DNA from: JAPORY01 sp965215385
GTDB lineage: Bacteria; Pseudomonadota; Alphaproteobacteria; Rhodobacterales; Rhodobacteraceae
Assembly: GCA_965215385.1 (NCBI GenBank)
Contig: OZ244059.1
Location: 930,001-994,000 of the forward strand
Direction of reading: 5' to 3'
DNA length: 64,000 bases
Every line of letters starts with the position of its first letter. Within the stretch, counting starts at the first letter, position 1. The translations under genes and the position numbers were made by a program. Below the pieces are notes generated by a model. That model was not told where the DNA came from. It ran no database searches and worked only from the letters and a program-made list of their open reading frames with translations. Below, in pieces: positions 26,650-37,230 of the stretch.

Positions 26650-29013
26650 CTATCCATGCATCGCTTCCCAAATTCGAGCGGGTGACACTGGCATATCAAT
26701 ATGTTTCACTTGATGGTTTGCCGAATGTAAGGCGTCAATAACGGCGTTTACTACCGCCGGCGGTGACCCAATCGCCCCGGCTTCACCACACCCTTTGACT
26801 CCGAGCGGGTTGTGGGTGCAGGGCGTCTGACTTGAGTGATCGACGGTGTAGAATGGCACATCGTCGGCTCTCGGCATGGCGTAATCCATAAACGAGCCAC
26901 TCACGAGTTGACCGTCTTGATCATAAGCGCAATTTTCCAACAGCGCTTGACCGATCCCCTGCCCGATACCGCCGTGAACTTGACCATCGACAATCATCGG
27001 GTTCACAATGTTACCGAAATCGTCAGCCGCGCAGAATCGATCAATTGAAACCTGACCGGTTTCTGGATCGACTTCAACCTCACACGCGTACGCGCCAGCA
27101 GGGAACGTAAAATTCGCCGGATCATAGAATGAAGTCTCTTCGAGTCCAGGTTCTAAGTCCTCCAAAGGGAAGTTGTGCGGAACATAGGCGGTCAACGTCA
27201 CATCGCCCCAAGCGACCGATTTATCCGTCCCGGCCACGGAAAATACGCCATCTTTGAGCTCAATATCGGCTTCTGAGGCTTCTAACAGGTGCGCCGCAAT
27301 TTTCATAGCTTTGTTGATGATTTTTTCTGTCGCTCGAACCATTGCCGAACCGCATACAGCCAATGAACGGGAGCCGTAGGTTCCCATTCCAAAGGGGATC
27401 TTGGCACTATCACCGTGAACAATTTCGACTTGTGACTCATCAATGCCGATCATGTCCGCGACCACTTGCGGGAATACTGTTTCGTGCCCTTGGCCGTGCG
27501 AGTGGGCACCGACGAAAACGGAAATTGACCCGGTGGCATTCACTCGCACCGTTGCCGCATCATACAAGCCCGCCCGTGCGCCCAACATACCGACGATGTT
27601 TGACGGCGCAATGCCGCAAGCCTCAATGTAACAATTGATACCCAAACCACGCAGCTTACCGTTCGCGCTACTCGCAGCCCGTCGCGCCGCGAAACCACCG
27701 ATGTCTGCAACGGCCTCAAGGCGATCCATTGTACCGTGATAATTACCCGTATCGTACTCAAGGGCAACGGGCGTGGCATACGGAAACTCGGTGATGAAGT
27801 TCTGACGCCGGAGAGCAATCGGATCACGGCCGAGTTCTCTAGCCGCCGTATCAATCGCGCGCTCCAGCTGAAACGTCGCCTCGGGGCGACCAGCACCACG
27901 GTAGGCGTCGACTGGAACGGTATTAGTAAACACCGCCTTGACATTGACTTGAATGACGGGAGTTTTGTAGTTGCCAGCCATTAAGGTGCCGTGCAACCAA
28001 GTCGGAACCGACGATGAGAATGTCGACAGATAGGCACCAAGATTGGCGAGCGTATTCGTTCTGATCGCCGTAAAGTTATTTGCCGAATCCAGTGCCAATT
28101 CGATTTTTGTAACATGATCTCGGCCCTGTGCATCCGAAAGGAATGATTCAGTGCGACTAGCGGTCCACTTTACTGGTCGGTTGCACTCCTTGGCAGCAAA
28201 GGTGCAAAAGGCTTCCTCCGCATAATGGAAGATTTTGGTGCCGAAGCCGCCGCCTACGTCGGGCGCGACCACTCGAACCTTGTGCTCAGGTAAACCCAAC
28301 ACAAAGGCGCACATCAATAGTCGGATAACGTGCGGATTTTGACTCGTGGTATAGAGCGTATGCTCGTCACTGGCCCGGTTGTAATCCCCGACTGCGACCC
28401 GTGGTTCCATTGGATTGGCAACCAATCTTTGATTAACCAACTCAAGCGTGGTGACATGGGCAGCCGCATCAAATGCTGCTTGCACTTTCGCGTCGTCGGT
28501 TTCTCCGAGGCACCAATCGAAACAAAGATTTGAGGTTAAATCTTCGTGAACTTTATTCGAACCTTCAGCTAAGGCCGAATGCATGTTGATGACTGCCGGT
28601 AACTCAGTGATGGCGACTCTGATGGCCTCAGCGGCATCACGCGCCTGTTCATAGGTTTCGGCAACAACAGCGGCAATGGGATCGCCGACATGACGTACTT
28701 TTCCTTGTGCCAAAATCGGATGCGGAGGTTCTTGCATCGGATTGTTGTTGCGATCCGTAACCTGCCAACCGCAGGGCAATCCACCGACGCCTTCGAAATC
28801 AGCCCCCGTGAAAATCCTAAAAACACCGGCCATCGCGGCGGCATCTGCAGTCTCAATGCCGTCAATGCGCCCATGCGCGACCTCCGAGCGAAGAAAGTGC
28901 ACATATGCTTGCCCCCGCACATTGATATCATCGGTGTAGTTCCCAGCACCGGTAAGAAATCTCACGTCTTCGCGTCGTTTTTGGCTGGCACCTATTCCAC
29001 TATCCTTCGGCAT
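26650..29013 (-). CDS. coxL: Molybdenum hydroxylase large subunit, CoxL form II
   Basis: 787 residues. Binds the molybdopterin cytosine dinucleotide cofactor of CO dehydrogenase/xanthine dehydrogenase-type enzymes. The active-site loop reads AYRGAGR (about residue 368), the form-II signature, not the AYXCSFR loop of proven aerobic CO dehydrogenases, so the substrate is uncertain. Other family blocks: GGGFGTKIFHYAEE and the C-terminal GVKGCGEAGAIGSPPAVVNAV with the catalytic Glu. AAGGAGG precedes the start. Lies 31 bp after coxS. Confidence 0.9.
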   Translation of the reverse strand: MPKDSGIGASQKRREDVRFLTGAGNYTDDINVRGQAYVHFLRSEVAHGRIDGIETADAAAMAGVFRIFTGADFEGVGGLPCGWQVTDRNNNPMQEPPHPILAQGKVRHVGDPIAAVVAETYEQARDAAEAIRVAITELPAVINMHSALAEGSNKVHEDLTSNLCFDWCLGETDDAKVQAAFDAAAHVTTLELVNQRLVANPMEPRVAVGDYNRASDEHTLYTTSQNPHVIRLLMCAFVLGLPEHKVRVVAPDVGGGFGTKIFHYAEEAFCTFAAKECNRPVKWTASRTESFLSDAQGRDHVTKIELALDSANNFTAIRTNTLANLGAYLSTFSSSVPTWLHGTLMAGNYKTPVIQVNVKAVFTNTVPVDAYRGAGRPEATFQLERAIDTAARELGRDPIALRRQNFITEFPYATPVALEYDTGNYHGTMDRLEAVADIGGFAARRAASSANGKLRGLGINCYIEACGIAPSNIVGMLGARAGLYDAATVRVNATGSISVFVGAHSHGQGHETVFPQVVADMIGIDESQVEIVHGDSAKIPFGMGTYGSRSLAVCGSAMVRATEKIINKAMKIAAHLLEASEADIELKDGVFSVAGTDKSVAWGDVTLTAYVPHNFPLEDLEPGLEETSFYDPANFTFPAGAYACEVEVDPETGQVSIDRFCAADDFGNIVNPMIVDGQVHGGIGQGIGQALLENCAYDQDGQLVSGSFMDYAMPRADDVPFYTVDHSSQTPCTHNPLGVKGCGEAGAIGSPPAVVNAVIDALHSANHQVKHIDMPVSPARIWEAMHG

Positions 29014-29044
29014 TATTACCTCCTTAAATCCATGTTTCTAGTTG

Positions 29045-29530
29045 TTATTCAGCCGGAATTGCATCGACTGATTGTCCTGACGCGGCGAGGATGGCCTTCA
29101 CAATGTTGTGGTAACCCGTGCATCGGCAAAGATTTCCCTCCAAATACTTTCGGATCATGGCCTCGCTTGGCCTCGGGTTATCTTTGAGTAGGGCGGCCGC
29201 ACTCATAACCATCCCTGGGGTACAAAAACCGCATTGCAACCCGTGATGGTCTTGGAATGCTTGCTGAATAACATTGAGAGACCCATCGGCGTTAGCCTGT
29301 CCCTCAATTGTTGCAACATCGGCACCATCCGCCTCAACGGCCAACATTGTACACGCTTTAATGGCAGCACCATTCACGTGTATGACGCAGGCCCCGCACT
29401 GCGAGGTATCGCAACCAATGTGCGTACCGGTCAAACCGAGCGAGTCCCGCAAGAAGGTCGAAAGCAGGGTACGGTTTTCAACCTGCCCAGACACCGATTC
29501 GCCGTTAACTCTCATTGTGACTTCTGACAT
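29045..29530 (-). CDS. coxS: Molybdenum hydroxylase [2Fe-2S] subunit (CoxS type)
   Basis: 161 residues. Carries two [2Fe-2S] clusters: the plant-ferredoxin type motif GCDTSQCGACVIHV with a later Cys (IKACTM), and the C-terminal CGFCTPGMV plus CRCTGY motifs. GGGAGG precedes the ATG. First of the S-L-M genes in transcription order, which is the order seen in form-II clusters. Confidence 0.92.
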   Translation of the reverse strand: MSEVTMRVNGESVSGQVENRTLLSTFLRDSLGLTGTHIGCDTSQCGACVIHVNGAAIKACTMLAVEADGADVATIEGQANADGSLNVIQQAFQDHHGLQCGFCTPGMVMSAAALLKDNPRPSEAMIRKYLEGNLCRCTGYHNIVKAILAASGQSVDAIPAE

Positions 29531-29702
29531 CGCGATCCTCCCATTGTCGCTCCCATCGTCATTCGAGACAAAACAAAGATGAACAAATCCCTATCAGAAA
29601 GTGATTCGAAGAACAAGATTTTATCGTCATCTTTTATCGGTAACTTTTCTAAGCAATAAACCACCGCAATTGCCGACCGAAACATACGGAACGGAAGCCT
29701 GT

Positions 29703-30710
29703 TCACGGTCGCTCCCGCGTTTGTCGTCGTGGTTGCGGTCGTGTTGGAATTTCTTTCAACAGACCCCCAACGCCCATCTTTGCGATATCGTCGCTCGTAA
29801 CATCAATCCCGCAGACGATACGAGATAGCACCCAGTCGGCGCCATTCAAGGCAGGCGACCGCGCACAACCGGGTAGCCCGATGACAAAGCGCTCGCCGAT
29901 GCTGGCTAAGAACAGCAGATTACCAGGGTCCACCGGCATCCCGAACCGTTCGACGTTGCCGGCGGCGGCGCGAACAGCTGACGGCGCAACATCATTGCTG
30001 TCTGAAGTTGCTGACGCCGTCAGTATCAAAACCAAGTCACCGCGTACGGACTTTAGGGCGGTGGCAATTTCGGCTTCGGAATGCGGTGTACGTATAACTT
30101 CAACGAGGTCGAGACCGAGCCGATCAAGTCGCTTTGCGATCACCCTTTCGCCCTTACCGGTCGCGGGTTTTTGATCGATTTCACTAATGATTAAACTCGC
30201 GTTGCGTAGTATGGGCGGAGCCACCTGGATTGGCTTGTTTACGAAACTTGCCGCCGTCGTCACACTTCTTGCCGAAACGCCGTAAGAAATGATTTTGATG
30301 GTTGCCACCATATCGCCCGGTGACACTTGTTGGAATGGCGGCAGAGTGGCAATGCTAATCATTGGATCGACGGAATTGAACCGCGATAATGACACTTCAT
30401 CTAAAGTAACAACACCCGCGTTCGCGGCGAGAAAGTTGACCCGGCCATTGTAGGCCGGGGTAATTGACACATATGCTGCAGCCGGCGTCGGCACGAGTGC
30501 TGCGGCTAATCGTCTTGCTGCGGTGTCTTCAGGTAAATCACTGGCTTCTAAGCGAGCCGCAACGACATCGCTAATACCGTGGGCTGCAATTTGGCTTAAA
30601 TCTCGATTTGTTAGCACAATTCCTTTTCGCAGGCGCCTATTACCAAGTGCCAATGAATGGGCGAGAATTGCCCCTTCAGCGGCAGCCAACGGCACGCGCC
30701 CAAACTTCAT
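29703..30710 (-). CDS. MoeA/MogA-like molybdopterin-binding protein
   Basis: 335 residues from ATG 30710 (GAGGAG six bases upstream; a longer frame starts eight codons earlier). The N-terminal half has MoeA-like features (FGRVPLAAAEGAILAHSL, then LRKGIVLTNRDL), and the C-terminal half is a MoCF_biosynth-like domain with GDLVLILTASATSD and LPGCARSPALNG. Such proteins accompany cox and xdh clusters and are thought to help insert or modify the molybdenum cofactor. 172 bp separate it from coxS on the same strand, so cotranscription is plausible. Confidence 0.7.
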   Translation of the reverse strand: MKFGRVPLAAAEGAILAHSLALGNRRLRKGIVLTNRDLSQIAAHGISDVVAARLEASDLPEDTAARRLAAALVPTPAAAYVSITPAYNGRVNFLAANAGVVTLDEVSLSRFNSVDPMISIATLPPFQQVSPGDMVATIKIISYGVSARSVTTAASFVNKPIQVAPPILRNASLIISEIDQKPATGKGERVIAKRLDRLGLDLVEVIRTPHSEAEIATALKSVRGDLVLILTASATSDSNDVAPSAVRAAAGNVERFGMPVDPGNLLFLASIGERFVIGLPGCARSPALNGADWVLSRIVCGIDVTSDDIAKMGVGGLLKEIPTRPQPRRQTRERP

Positions 30711-31119
30711 GCTGTACTCCTCGCTCGCAGCCAAAAACCATTTTGCTCACTCACGCAACAAGCTGCGCAATTCTGCACCATCTTTCGTGAGATCTGATCA
30801 GGCCGTCATCCCCTCATCGCATCGGCTTATCTGCGCCGAACCGCTTCAATCATACTACTCAATTTACTCTTTGCTTACTTCACCCGACCCAACGATCTTC
30901 TCTATCTGGGAGGCAATCTGCTCTAATCTTAGGCCGACATGCACAGCGCGACAACCAAGGAGGAGAGCGCAAACAAATCGAAGAGCGATTTTCATGAATT
31001 TAATACAAATATTTGGATAATTCATTGACCGGAAGTGTTTTTCCTACAATGATTGAAAATATATATGATATTCTCACGCTGTCCGCGTTTTGCTGGTGAG
31101 AGTCCATCAATCAGCAATT
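30711..31119. other. Intergenic region at the cox cluster break
   Basis: No supported gene. A 43-codon minus-strand frame starting MKIALRFVCALLL lies near 30995 but has no good context. This is where the cox cluster stops and accessory DNA begins. Confidence 0.4.
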
Positions 31120-32650
31120 TCCCAGGTGCGTCAGTGTTTTTCATGAAAGTTGGCTGCCAGAGCCAGCTTTGCCCGTCGGTTATGCCACCCTAATTGACGC
31201 GTATCGGCTGACGGTGCCGCTGCCACGCCTACTCTGTGCGATCGGCCGCCGGCACAAAGTCTACGAGGTCGACGGTTGGTGCCTTTAACTCCGCGACACG
31301 AACCCAAAGCGACATTGGAAGGACACTTGGTTTTTTGCCCTCAAATATGAAGGGCTTGATCTATGTGCCTTGAAGTATTTGTTTCAGGCAGTCGATGCCG
31401 ATGGGCTCACTGCGCTTGTCCGCAATAAACCCTCCAGTGCCTAAATGCGGCGGATTTGGTTTTTTTACGAGTGGTTATTGGATAGGCGGCTTGCGATTCC
31501 CGACGCAAAGTCCGGCAGTTATTGTGACGTCGTTCGCCCCGAACGACAATGGGCAATCAAGGGAACAAATTCGGCCCGCCACCGTGTGCGCAACAATTTG
31601 CCAGGCACCCCTGCTTTTTGTCCGATGGTTTTTCGAACCTCGACGCTTGAAGCTTTCGTTGCAGTCCGATGGGATCAACGAGCAAGTGCTATGCTGGGTC
31701 TGCTATCAGCCGCAATCGTAACCCATACTGCCGCATTTCTATTATTCAAAGACTCTCAGTCGAGTTTTGCGATTGAGGGTGAGGCACCCTCGCAGCACCG
31801 GATTCATCGGTGGGGGAAAGCGATTGGGGAAGCTGGAAAAAAAACTCAATATAGATGTATAACTGCGACTACAGCAAATCATCATCGGCGATGACCGCTT
31901 TGTAAGATTGGGTTTACGTCGTGAAGGTGGTTTTGTTGGCACCCATGATCGTGGCAGCCGCCGACCGCTTCCTGATCATATCAGTGCTCGGCAGGAAGAT
32001 TTGCCGAGCCTGCTAAAGGGTTTGATCGATTTTGAACAACACTTTGTCGCAGTGATTGATCCCGTTATTGCGGCGTCCGTCCTCGCTTTTGGCTTTGTGT
32101 ATATTCACCCTTTCGAGGACGGAAACCGGCGTTTGCACCGCTATCTCATTCATCATGTTTTGAGGGCGCACAAGTTTAACCCACCAGACATCATTCTGCC
32201 GGTTTCAGCCGTCATCTTGAAACGAATCGACCCCTATCGCGCGGTCTAGAAAGCTATTCCAAGTGGCTCTTGCCGCTCATACGTTGAGAGCCGACAGAAA
32301 AGGGAAATGTCCACGTTTTGAATGATACGGCGGATTACGATCGTTACTTTGACGCGACTCCGCACACTGAATTCCTGTTTGAATGCGCGGCTCAAACGAT
32401 AGAGCGCGATCTTCCAACAGAAGCTACATTTTTGTAACATTACGATGTCTTTGAGGCCGAGGTTGAAGCCACAGTCGACATGCCAGCTGCAACCATCAAC
32501 CTACTCTTTTCCTTTCTAAGGCAGAATGATGGTGCGCTTTCCAAACGTGTGCGCACACGAGAGTTATTAGCCTTCAGCGATGCGGAAGTCGTTAGTTTTG
32601 AAGCTTTGTACCAGAAGATCTTTAAGGTCTTTCGCAACGAGGCTAAGTGA
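31120..32650 (+). pseudogene. Fic-family AMPylator-like gene, heavily mutated
   Basis: Pieces of one Fic protein follow each other in shifting frames: LPRLLCAIGRRHKVYEVDGW and NPKRHWKDTWFFALKYEGLD (about 31215-31380), FYEWLLDRRLAIPDAKSGSY (31460), RHRVRNNLPGTPAFCP, SSFAIEGEAPSQHRIHRWGK (31760), then the Fic core at 31908-32249 and a tail including LNDTADYDRYFDATPHTEFL and NDGALSKRVRTREL. There are at least three in-frame stops (for example 31441-31443) and two frameshifts. The motif HPFxxGNGR is altered to HPFEDGNRRLHR, losing the second Gly. Fic proteins transfer AMP or related groups to target proteins; this one should be dead. Confidence 0.8.
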
Positions 32651-32859
32651 CGGCAACACCGGAAAATATTTTCAAACAGATTTTTGCTACGTGCCGCAAG
32701 CATATAGGGTACATTTTGACGCAATCAGAATTTCTCGCTACGACTATAATAAATGTGATAAAATGTGGTAGCAACTAGAGGGAGATCGTTCGTATGGTTC
32801 CCGGTCCTCGCAAGCGATCTTTGAGCAACCAGAAAAACTTGCTAAGAAATCAGGAGGAA

Positions 32860-33208
32860 ATGAAATCATGTCGACAGCGGCAAGGGTTCAAGTGAGCGAC
32901 GTCAGCGAGCGCATATTCTATTGCTGGCCGACGAAGATCGTGCCGGTGGTGGTCGCACACATACCGACATTGCTGACATTTTTGAAATCGGCGTCTCGAC
33001 AGCAACGCAAGTCTGCAAAGACTGTGTGATGAAGGGTCTGGAAGCGGCATTGGAAACTACGCGAATCGACACCGAGGAGGGGACTAAGCGGCACCGAAAG
33101 CGACGACAACGGACAGTTTTGGCGAGTTCAGAAACGCTCGCCGAAATTGCGGATTGGATGTTGGAATTGGGCGATGACGACAGAGTGAAACTCACGATTC
33201 ACGACTAG
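32860..33208 (+). pseudogene. Fragment of an IS630-type HTH protein
   Basis: Across two frames the region reads RERILLLLADEDR followed by DIADIFEIGVSTATQVC and MKGLEAALE, the HTH of IS630-family transposases. The remaining part (to 33208) has no recognisable DDE domain. Likely a truncated transposase or a diverged DNA-binding relic. Confidence 0.45.
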
Positions 33209-33784
33209 ATTTCCGTCGAACCAGTTCCAAAAATGACATCTTGATCTGACTAATACCGAAGCAAAAACAACTCAAATGTGCAGTATTAGGGTCGAATTCC
33301 CTTTGATGCTGAGCATAGTGGTTGTGGTTTTGCCGTGAGTTTTGAGTTAGCGCTATGGCAGAATAGCAATATTGCAGTTGGTACCACAAACACTGACTGC
33401 AATTATACTAGACTTGCTGCCGATTGCGGAAAACCGCAAATTCGATTTCAGATTGGGAAAACGATTTAGAATGAAAGACGAGGTCAACATAAGTGACTTT
33501 TCCCGCTCCGATAATTCATATAGGTTCCACCGGTCGGGAATTGAGGCCTAATCTTAACGCTAGCCGTCTCACGTTGTCTCAGATCAATCGTGCCGTGCGC
33601 GGCCCCGTCCTGACCCCGTGGAAAATCGATCACAACTGGAACTTTTCTCGTGCCTAGAGAGATAAATTTTGACCCCGAGAAACAAAAATTTTGTCCTGAT
33701 GTTTCATGACCAAGCATTGTTTCAAGATCCGAAATCAGGTAGTGCGCCGCCAACACGCGAACAATCACCCACGGGATTGAGATC
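33209..33784. other. Intergenic region before the second AAA ATPase
   Basis: 576 bp. A 100-codon minus-strand frame (33484-33786) overlaps the ATPase start and has no known family; I do not count it as a gene. Nothing else recognised. Confidence 0.4.
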
Positions 33785-35071
33785 ATGGCTGATCTTGTAG
33801 CGTTGCAGGCATTTACCGAGATGCAGGAACGCGACGAGGCCCCCTTCTTCGTTGGCCGGGATACCTATATCAACCACATCAAAAGTGCCTGCAAAAATGC
33901 GTTGGAAAAGACTACTGCCGGCGAACGCGTCACCTCAGCGACCCGTCTTTTTTACGGGGCACCAGGTGCCGGAAAGACCTCGCTTATCCGAGAAATCACA
34001 AAACGGGTGCAGCAAGGCAACTTTGGGAATATTAGCCCGATTGTCGTCGACTTTGTCTCTGAACAATTCTTAAATTCAGAAGAAGAGGTCGTCTACCAGA
34101 TCGCGGACGCCCTTGGAAAAGACGCGATGTTTCGGACGACCGCCCATTCCAATGCGTCCCTGAAGACTGCGTTTCCCGTGCTCTTCGGCGGGGAGGCCAG
34201 CAAAGGGCAAGTCGAGGCCCCTCCCAAAGCCTCAATGCTAACGCTCAAGCAGGTAATTCAAGACATCGCGCCATCGCGCCCCATCCTACTTTGTGTTGAT
34301 GAAATCCAGAACATCGAGTCGGCATCGAACAAGATGATTAGTCTTTTGCACCAAGGCAAACATGGTCTGCCGATCATTCCGATATATGCCGGTCTCGGCA
34401 ACGCGCTCCAAGTGCTTATGAGTCACAATGTCTCGCGGCTGGTTGACGGCTATACCTATAGTGTCGGTGCTCTCGCCAAGGAAGAGGCGTGTGAAGCGAT
34501 AAACACGATGCTAACCCGCTTTGAGGTGGACTGCTGTGGGAGTCCTCGCGATTGGTCCACGATATTGACCGAGCGGTCCGATTGCTGGCCGCAGCACCTG
34601 CACAACGGTATGCGAGCACTCGCATTGGAATTAATTCGACCCGAGGTGAACGGGGTGCTTGAACGGGTAGATCCCGAAACAGTCCTCGTCCATGAACGAC
34701 GCCTACGAATGCGGGCTTACAATTGGCGGGTTTCGGATGTGATCTCCGATCATAGGGAACTTACGGCGCAAGTTATGCATCGCATTGCTACGTCGGCTCT
34801 GACGCGCCCGGCCGTGATTGAGACTATCAAGGGCTTGGTTGACCGTACCCCTTATGGACTACCTCCTAACATGACGATTCGCAGTTTTTTTGACCACCTC
34901 TTGCATCGGGGATTACTACAGGAGTTTGATCAACAAGATGACAAAGGCAATATCACCAGAGTTATACGCTGCCCGATCCCATCGCTCGCAACCTTTATCA
35001 TGGATCTCGGCGGCGTGGATCCATCAACCCGACTTCCTGAGGGAAGTCTAACACCGGGCGAAAAAAACTAG
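33785..35071 (+). CDS. Orphan AAA/STAND-type ATPase, paralogue 2
   Basis: 428 residues, paralogue of the protein at 6291. Motifs in the same order: PFFVGRDTYI, Walker A GAPGAGKTS (about residues 58-66), Walker B PILLCVDEIQ (about 164-173), IPIYAGLGNALQVL, GW/CW-PQHLHNGMRALALEL, and the C-terminal RCPIPSLATFIMDLGG. No partner gene is adjacent: upstream is decayed DNA, downstream an IS30 element. Its presence in the accessory block that splits the cox cluster, like paralogue 1 in the IS belt, ties this family to mobile DNA. Function unknown. Confidence 0.75.
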   Translation: MADLVALQAFTEMQERDEAPFFVGRDTYINHIKSACKNALEKTTAGERVTSATRLFYGAPGAGKTSLIREITKRVQQGNFGNISPIVVDFVSEQFLNSEEEVVYQIADALGKDAMFRTTAHSNASLKTAFPVLFGGEASKGQVEAPPKASMLTLKQVIQDIAPSRPILLCVDEIQNIESASNKMISLLHQGKHGLPIIPIYAGLGNALQVLMSHNVSRLVDGYTYSVGALAKEEACEAINTMLTRFEVDCCGSPRDWSTILTERSDCWPQHLHNGMRALALELIRPEVNGVLERVDPETVLVHERRLRMRAYNWRVSDVISDHRELTAQVMHRIATSALTRPAVIETIKGLVDRTPYGLPPNMTIRSFFDHLLHRGLLQEFDQQDDKGNITRVIRCPIPSLATFIMDLGGVDPSTRLPEGSLTPGEKN

Positions 35072-35208
35072 CTAAACATATGGCGTCGTCCGTTCAATTC
35101 TGACGTGCAACACTACGATGTTGTGGCTAGAAGATCTTGGCTCACAGGTGTTGTATTGGGGTCAGGAGTTGGTCTGAATCTCTGAAGATTTTTATTAAGG
35201 AGATTCCG

Positions 35209-36159
35209 ATGCCAAACGGCTACCACCACCTGACCTATGCCGATCGATGCCAAATTCACGCTGTGAAGGCAAGCGGGTATTCGCTGCGTGCCATCGCCCG
35301 CGAAATGAATCGCAACCCGGCGACGATTTCACCGGAACTTCGTCGTAACAGTGGTGCACGGGGGTACCGTCACAAGCAAGCGGAACATCAGGCGCGAGAG
35401 CGTCGCCGTGCGGCGTCGTCGCGGCCTTGGAAGCTGACGGCGGAACTCTGGTCTCGGATTGAAGGACTCTTAGTTTTGGCCTGGAGTCCGGAGCCGATAG
35501 CGGGTCGTTTGCGTTTCGACGAGGTAGTTTCGGTGAGTGCCGAGTGGATCTATCAGTATATTCGGGTGGATCGGCAGCGCGGCGGGGTATTATGGCGATC
35601 GTTACGCCGTCGGGGCAAGAAGCCGAATGTGACGGCGGGCCGGGATCGTGGGCGCGGCTGCCTTCCGAACCGGGTGGACCTCTCCGAGCGTCCGGAGGGC
35701 GTTGCGGCCAAGTCGTGGGTTGGAGGCTGGGAGGTGGATACCGTGATTGGCAAAGGGCACCGAGGGGTGCTGGTCACGCTGGTGGATCGGATGTCGAAAC
35801 TCGTGTTAATCCAGAAGGTTCGTCGCAAAACGGCGGTGGCGGTTGGTGAGGCCATTAGCACCCGACTGGCACCGTATCCGGTGCACACCCTTACCGCCGA
35901 CAACGGCAAGGAATTTGCGCGTCATGAAACAAGGGCTCGAACCTTATCCGCGTCGTTCTGCTTTGCCCGTCCCTATGCGTCTTGGGAACGCGGTTTAAAC
36001 GAACATACGAATGGCTTGATCCGCGGCTATTTTCCGAAGGGCACCGATTTCCAGGCGGTGACGGCGGTGCAGCGCGTGCCGGAGGCTTTCAATACGCGCC
36101 CACGCCAGGTCTTGAGGTATCGCACCCCGCAGGAGGTGATGGCCGCGGCTAGGGCCTGA
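35209..36159 (+). CDS. IS30-family transposase, apparently intact
   Basis: 316 residues. N-terminal HTH (LTYADRCQIHAVKASGYSLR, AREMNRNPATIS), followed by the integrase-like DDE core: GGWEVDTVIG (first Asp), HTLTADNGKEFA (second Asp) and SWERGLNEHTNGLIR (Glu with the family spacing), ending YRTPQEVMAAAR. ATG 35209 is preferred over an upstream in-frame start because AAGGAG lies seven bases upstream. In IS30 proteins the motif is usually ISRELRRN; here it is ISPELRRN, an Arg-to-Pro change in the HTH that may affect DNA binding. Element ends were not identified. Confidence 0.85.
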   Translation: MPNGYHHLTYADRCQIHAVKASGYSLRAIAREMNRNPATISPELRRNSGARGYRHKQAEHQARERRRAASSRPWKLTAELWSRIEGLLVLAWSPEPIAGRLRFDEVVSVSAEWIYQYIRVDRQRGGVLWRSLRRRGKKPNVTAGRDRGRGCLPNRVDLSERPEGVAAKSWVGGWEVDTVIGKGHRGVLVTLVDRMSKLVLIQKVRRKTAVAVGEAISTRLAPYPVHTLTADNGKEFARHETRARTLSASFCFARPYASWERGLNEHTNGLIRGYFPKGTDFQAVTAVQRVPEAFNTRPRQVLRYRTPQEVMAAARA

Positions 36160-37230
36160 ACGCTCATACTCGTCGCAAAATGGCGACCGCATAATGATCG
36201 ACTTGATCATCGGCTACGGGGAAAAACATCGTCTCTCGGTCTGCCAATCCGTCACGGGTTTGCGGTCAGAACACGGGGAACAATTGGGTAATCCCGGTTC
36301 TTGGTGGAATGAAAGAATGGACGCGGGCACCTGCGTAGTGTCGATTAGATGGTATCGGTCCGCCGGCCGCCGCGAACAAGCCTGGGCTATTCCCGGTTCC
36401 AGTCGGCATCGGGGTATCTGCCGCTGCTTCGTATCGTGTCGCCGAAGCGCGCCGATCGGTGCCCGACCGATCAAGACGGAAAGGCGGCTGCCGCCCCCTT
36501 CACCCCCGGCATTATCGACGGTGTTCAATCGCGTAACGACGAGCCGTCGACATGATCAGCCGCGGTGCCGGTGCCAAGATCGGATTGCACTTTACTTGCG
36601 CTTGACCGGAGACTGATCTAAAGTCCCAGTTAGAGATTGCGACCGCTGTTGACCACTGACAATACAGCGAACCATTCTTGATAACCCCGGCGTCTGCTCA
36701 CCAGTTCAGAAGAACACTAAAGGCGGGTGAAAAAATGCCTATTGTTGCACCTCAGTGTTGAATCGGTGTCACAAAATGCTTTCAATCCAGACTTTTGTAA
36801 CTGTTTAGTTACCTAAAGATACGTATTTCGTCAGCATTTCAAGAGAAATCTTTGAGTGTCCTATTCATTTTTACGGTGACTCACCCTTACCCGCTTTTTT
36901 GAAAACAACAGAGAGTGCAAAGTTCTGGGCGGTTTTGTCCAATAATATGCGAAACTTGAAGTCGTTATCCTCGTATCGCCTTGGTTTGTTTCTTTGCCGC
37001 GGGTGCTTTCTACGTATCTTGGCTTCGTGTGCCAAGATTATGATCAATGCGCTCGTGATAAAGCTCGTTGATCGGTGATTGTCAGACCAAGAGGCGCAAG
37101 CAGAACGGATTCGCTTTGCCCATCCATTCAACACAATAAATTTAATCGTTTCGGTCTCAGTCCCATGCCCCTTTGGCTTTGCGCAGTTTCTACAATACTG
37201 TTCTATCATACGATCCACTTTGTGGCTTGA
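36160..37230. other. Decayed stretch between IS30 and xdhC
   Basis: Over 1 kb without a recognised gene. The first 450 bp are GC-rich with overlapping frames; the last 400 bp are AT-richer and contain a 115-codon minus-strand frame (36871-37218) that I cannot assign. Probably relics. Confidence 0.4.

Noticed and set aside
33484..33786. 100-codon minus-strand frame overlapping the start of AAA paralogue 2
   Set aside because: No family resemblance, and it overlaps a well-supported gene start; likely chance.
36871..37218. 115-codon minus-strand frame just after xdhC
   Set aside because: Position after xdhC is suggestive, but there is no recognisable domain and the surrounding DNA is decayed; not enough to call a gene.
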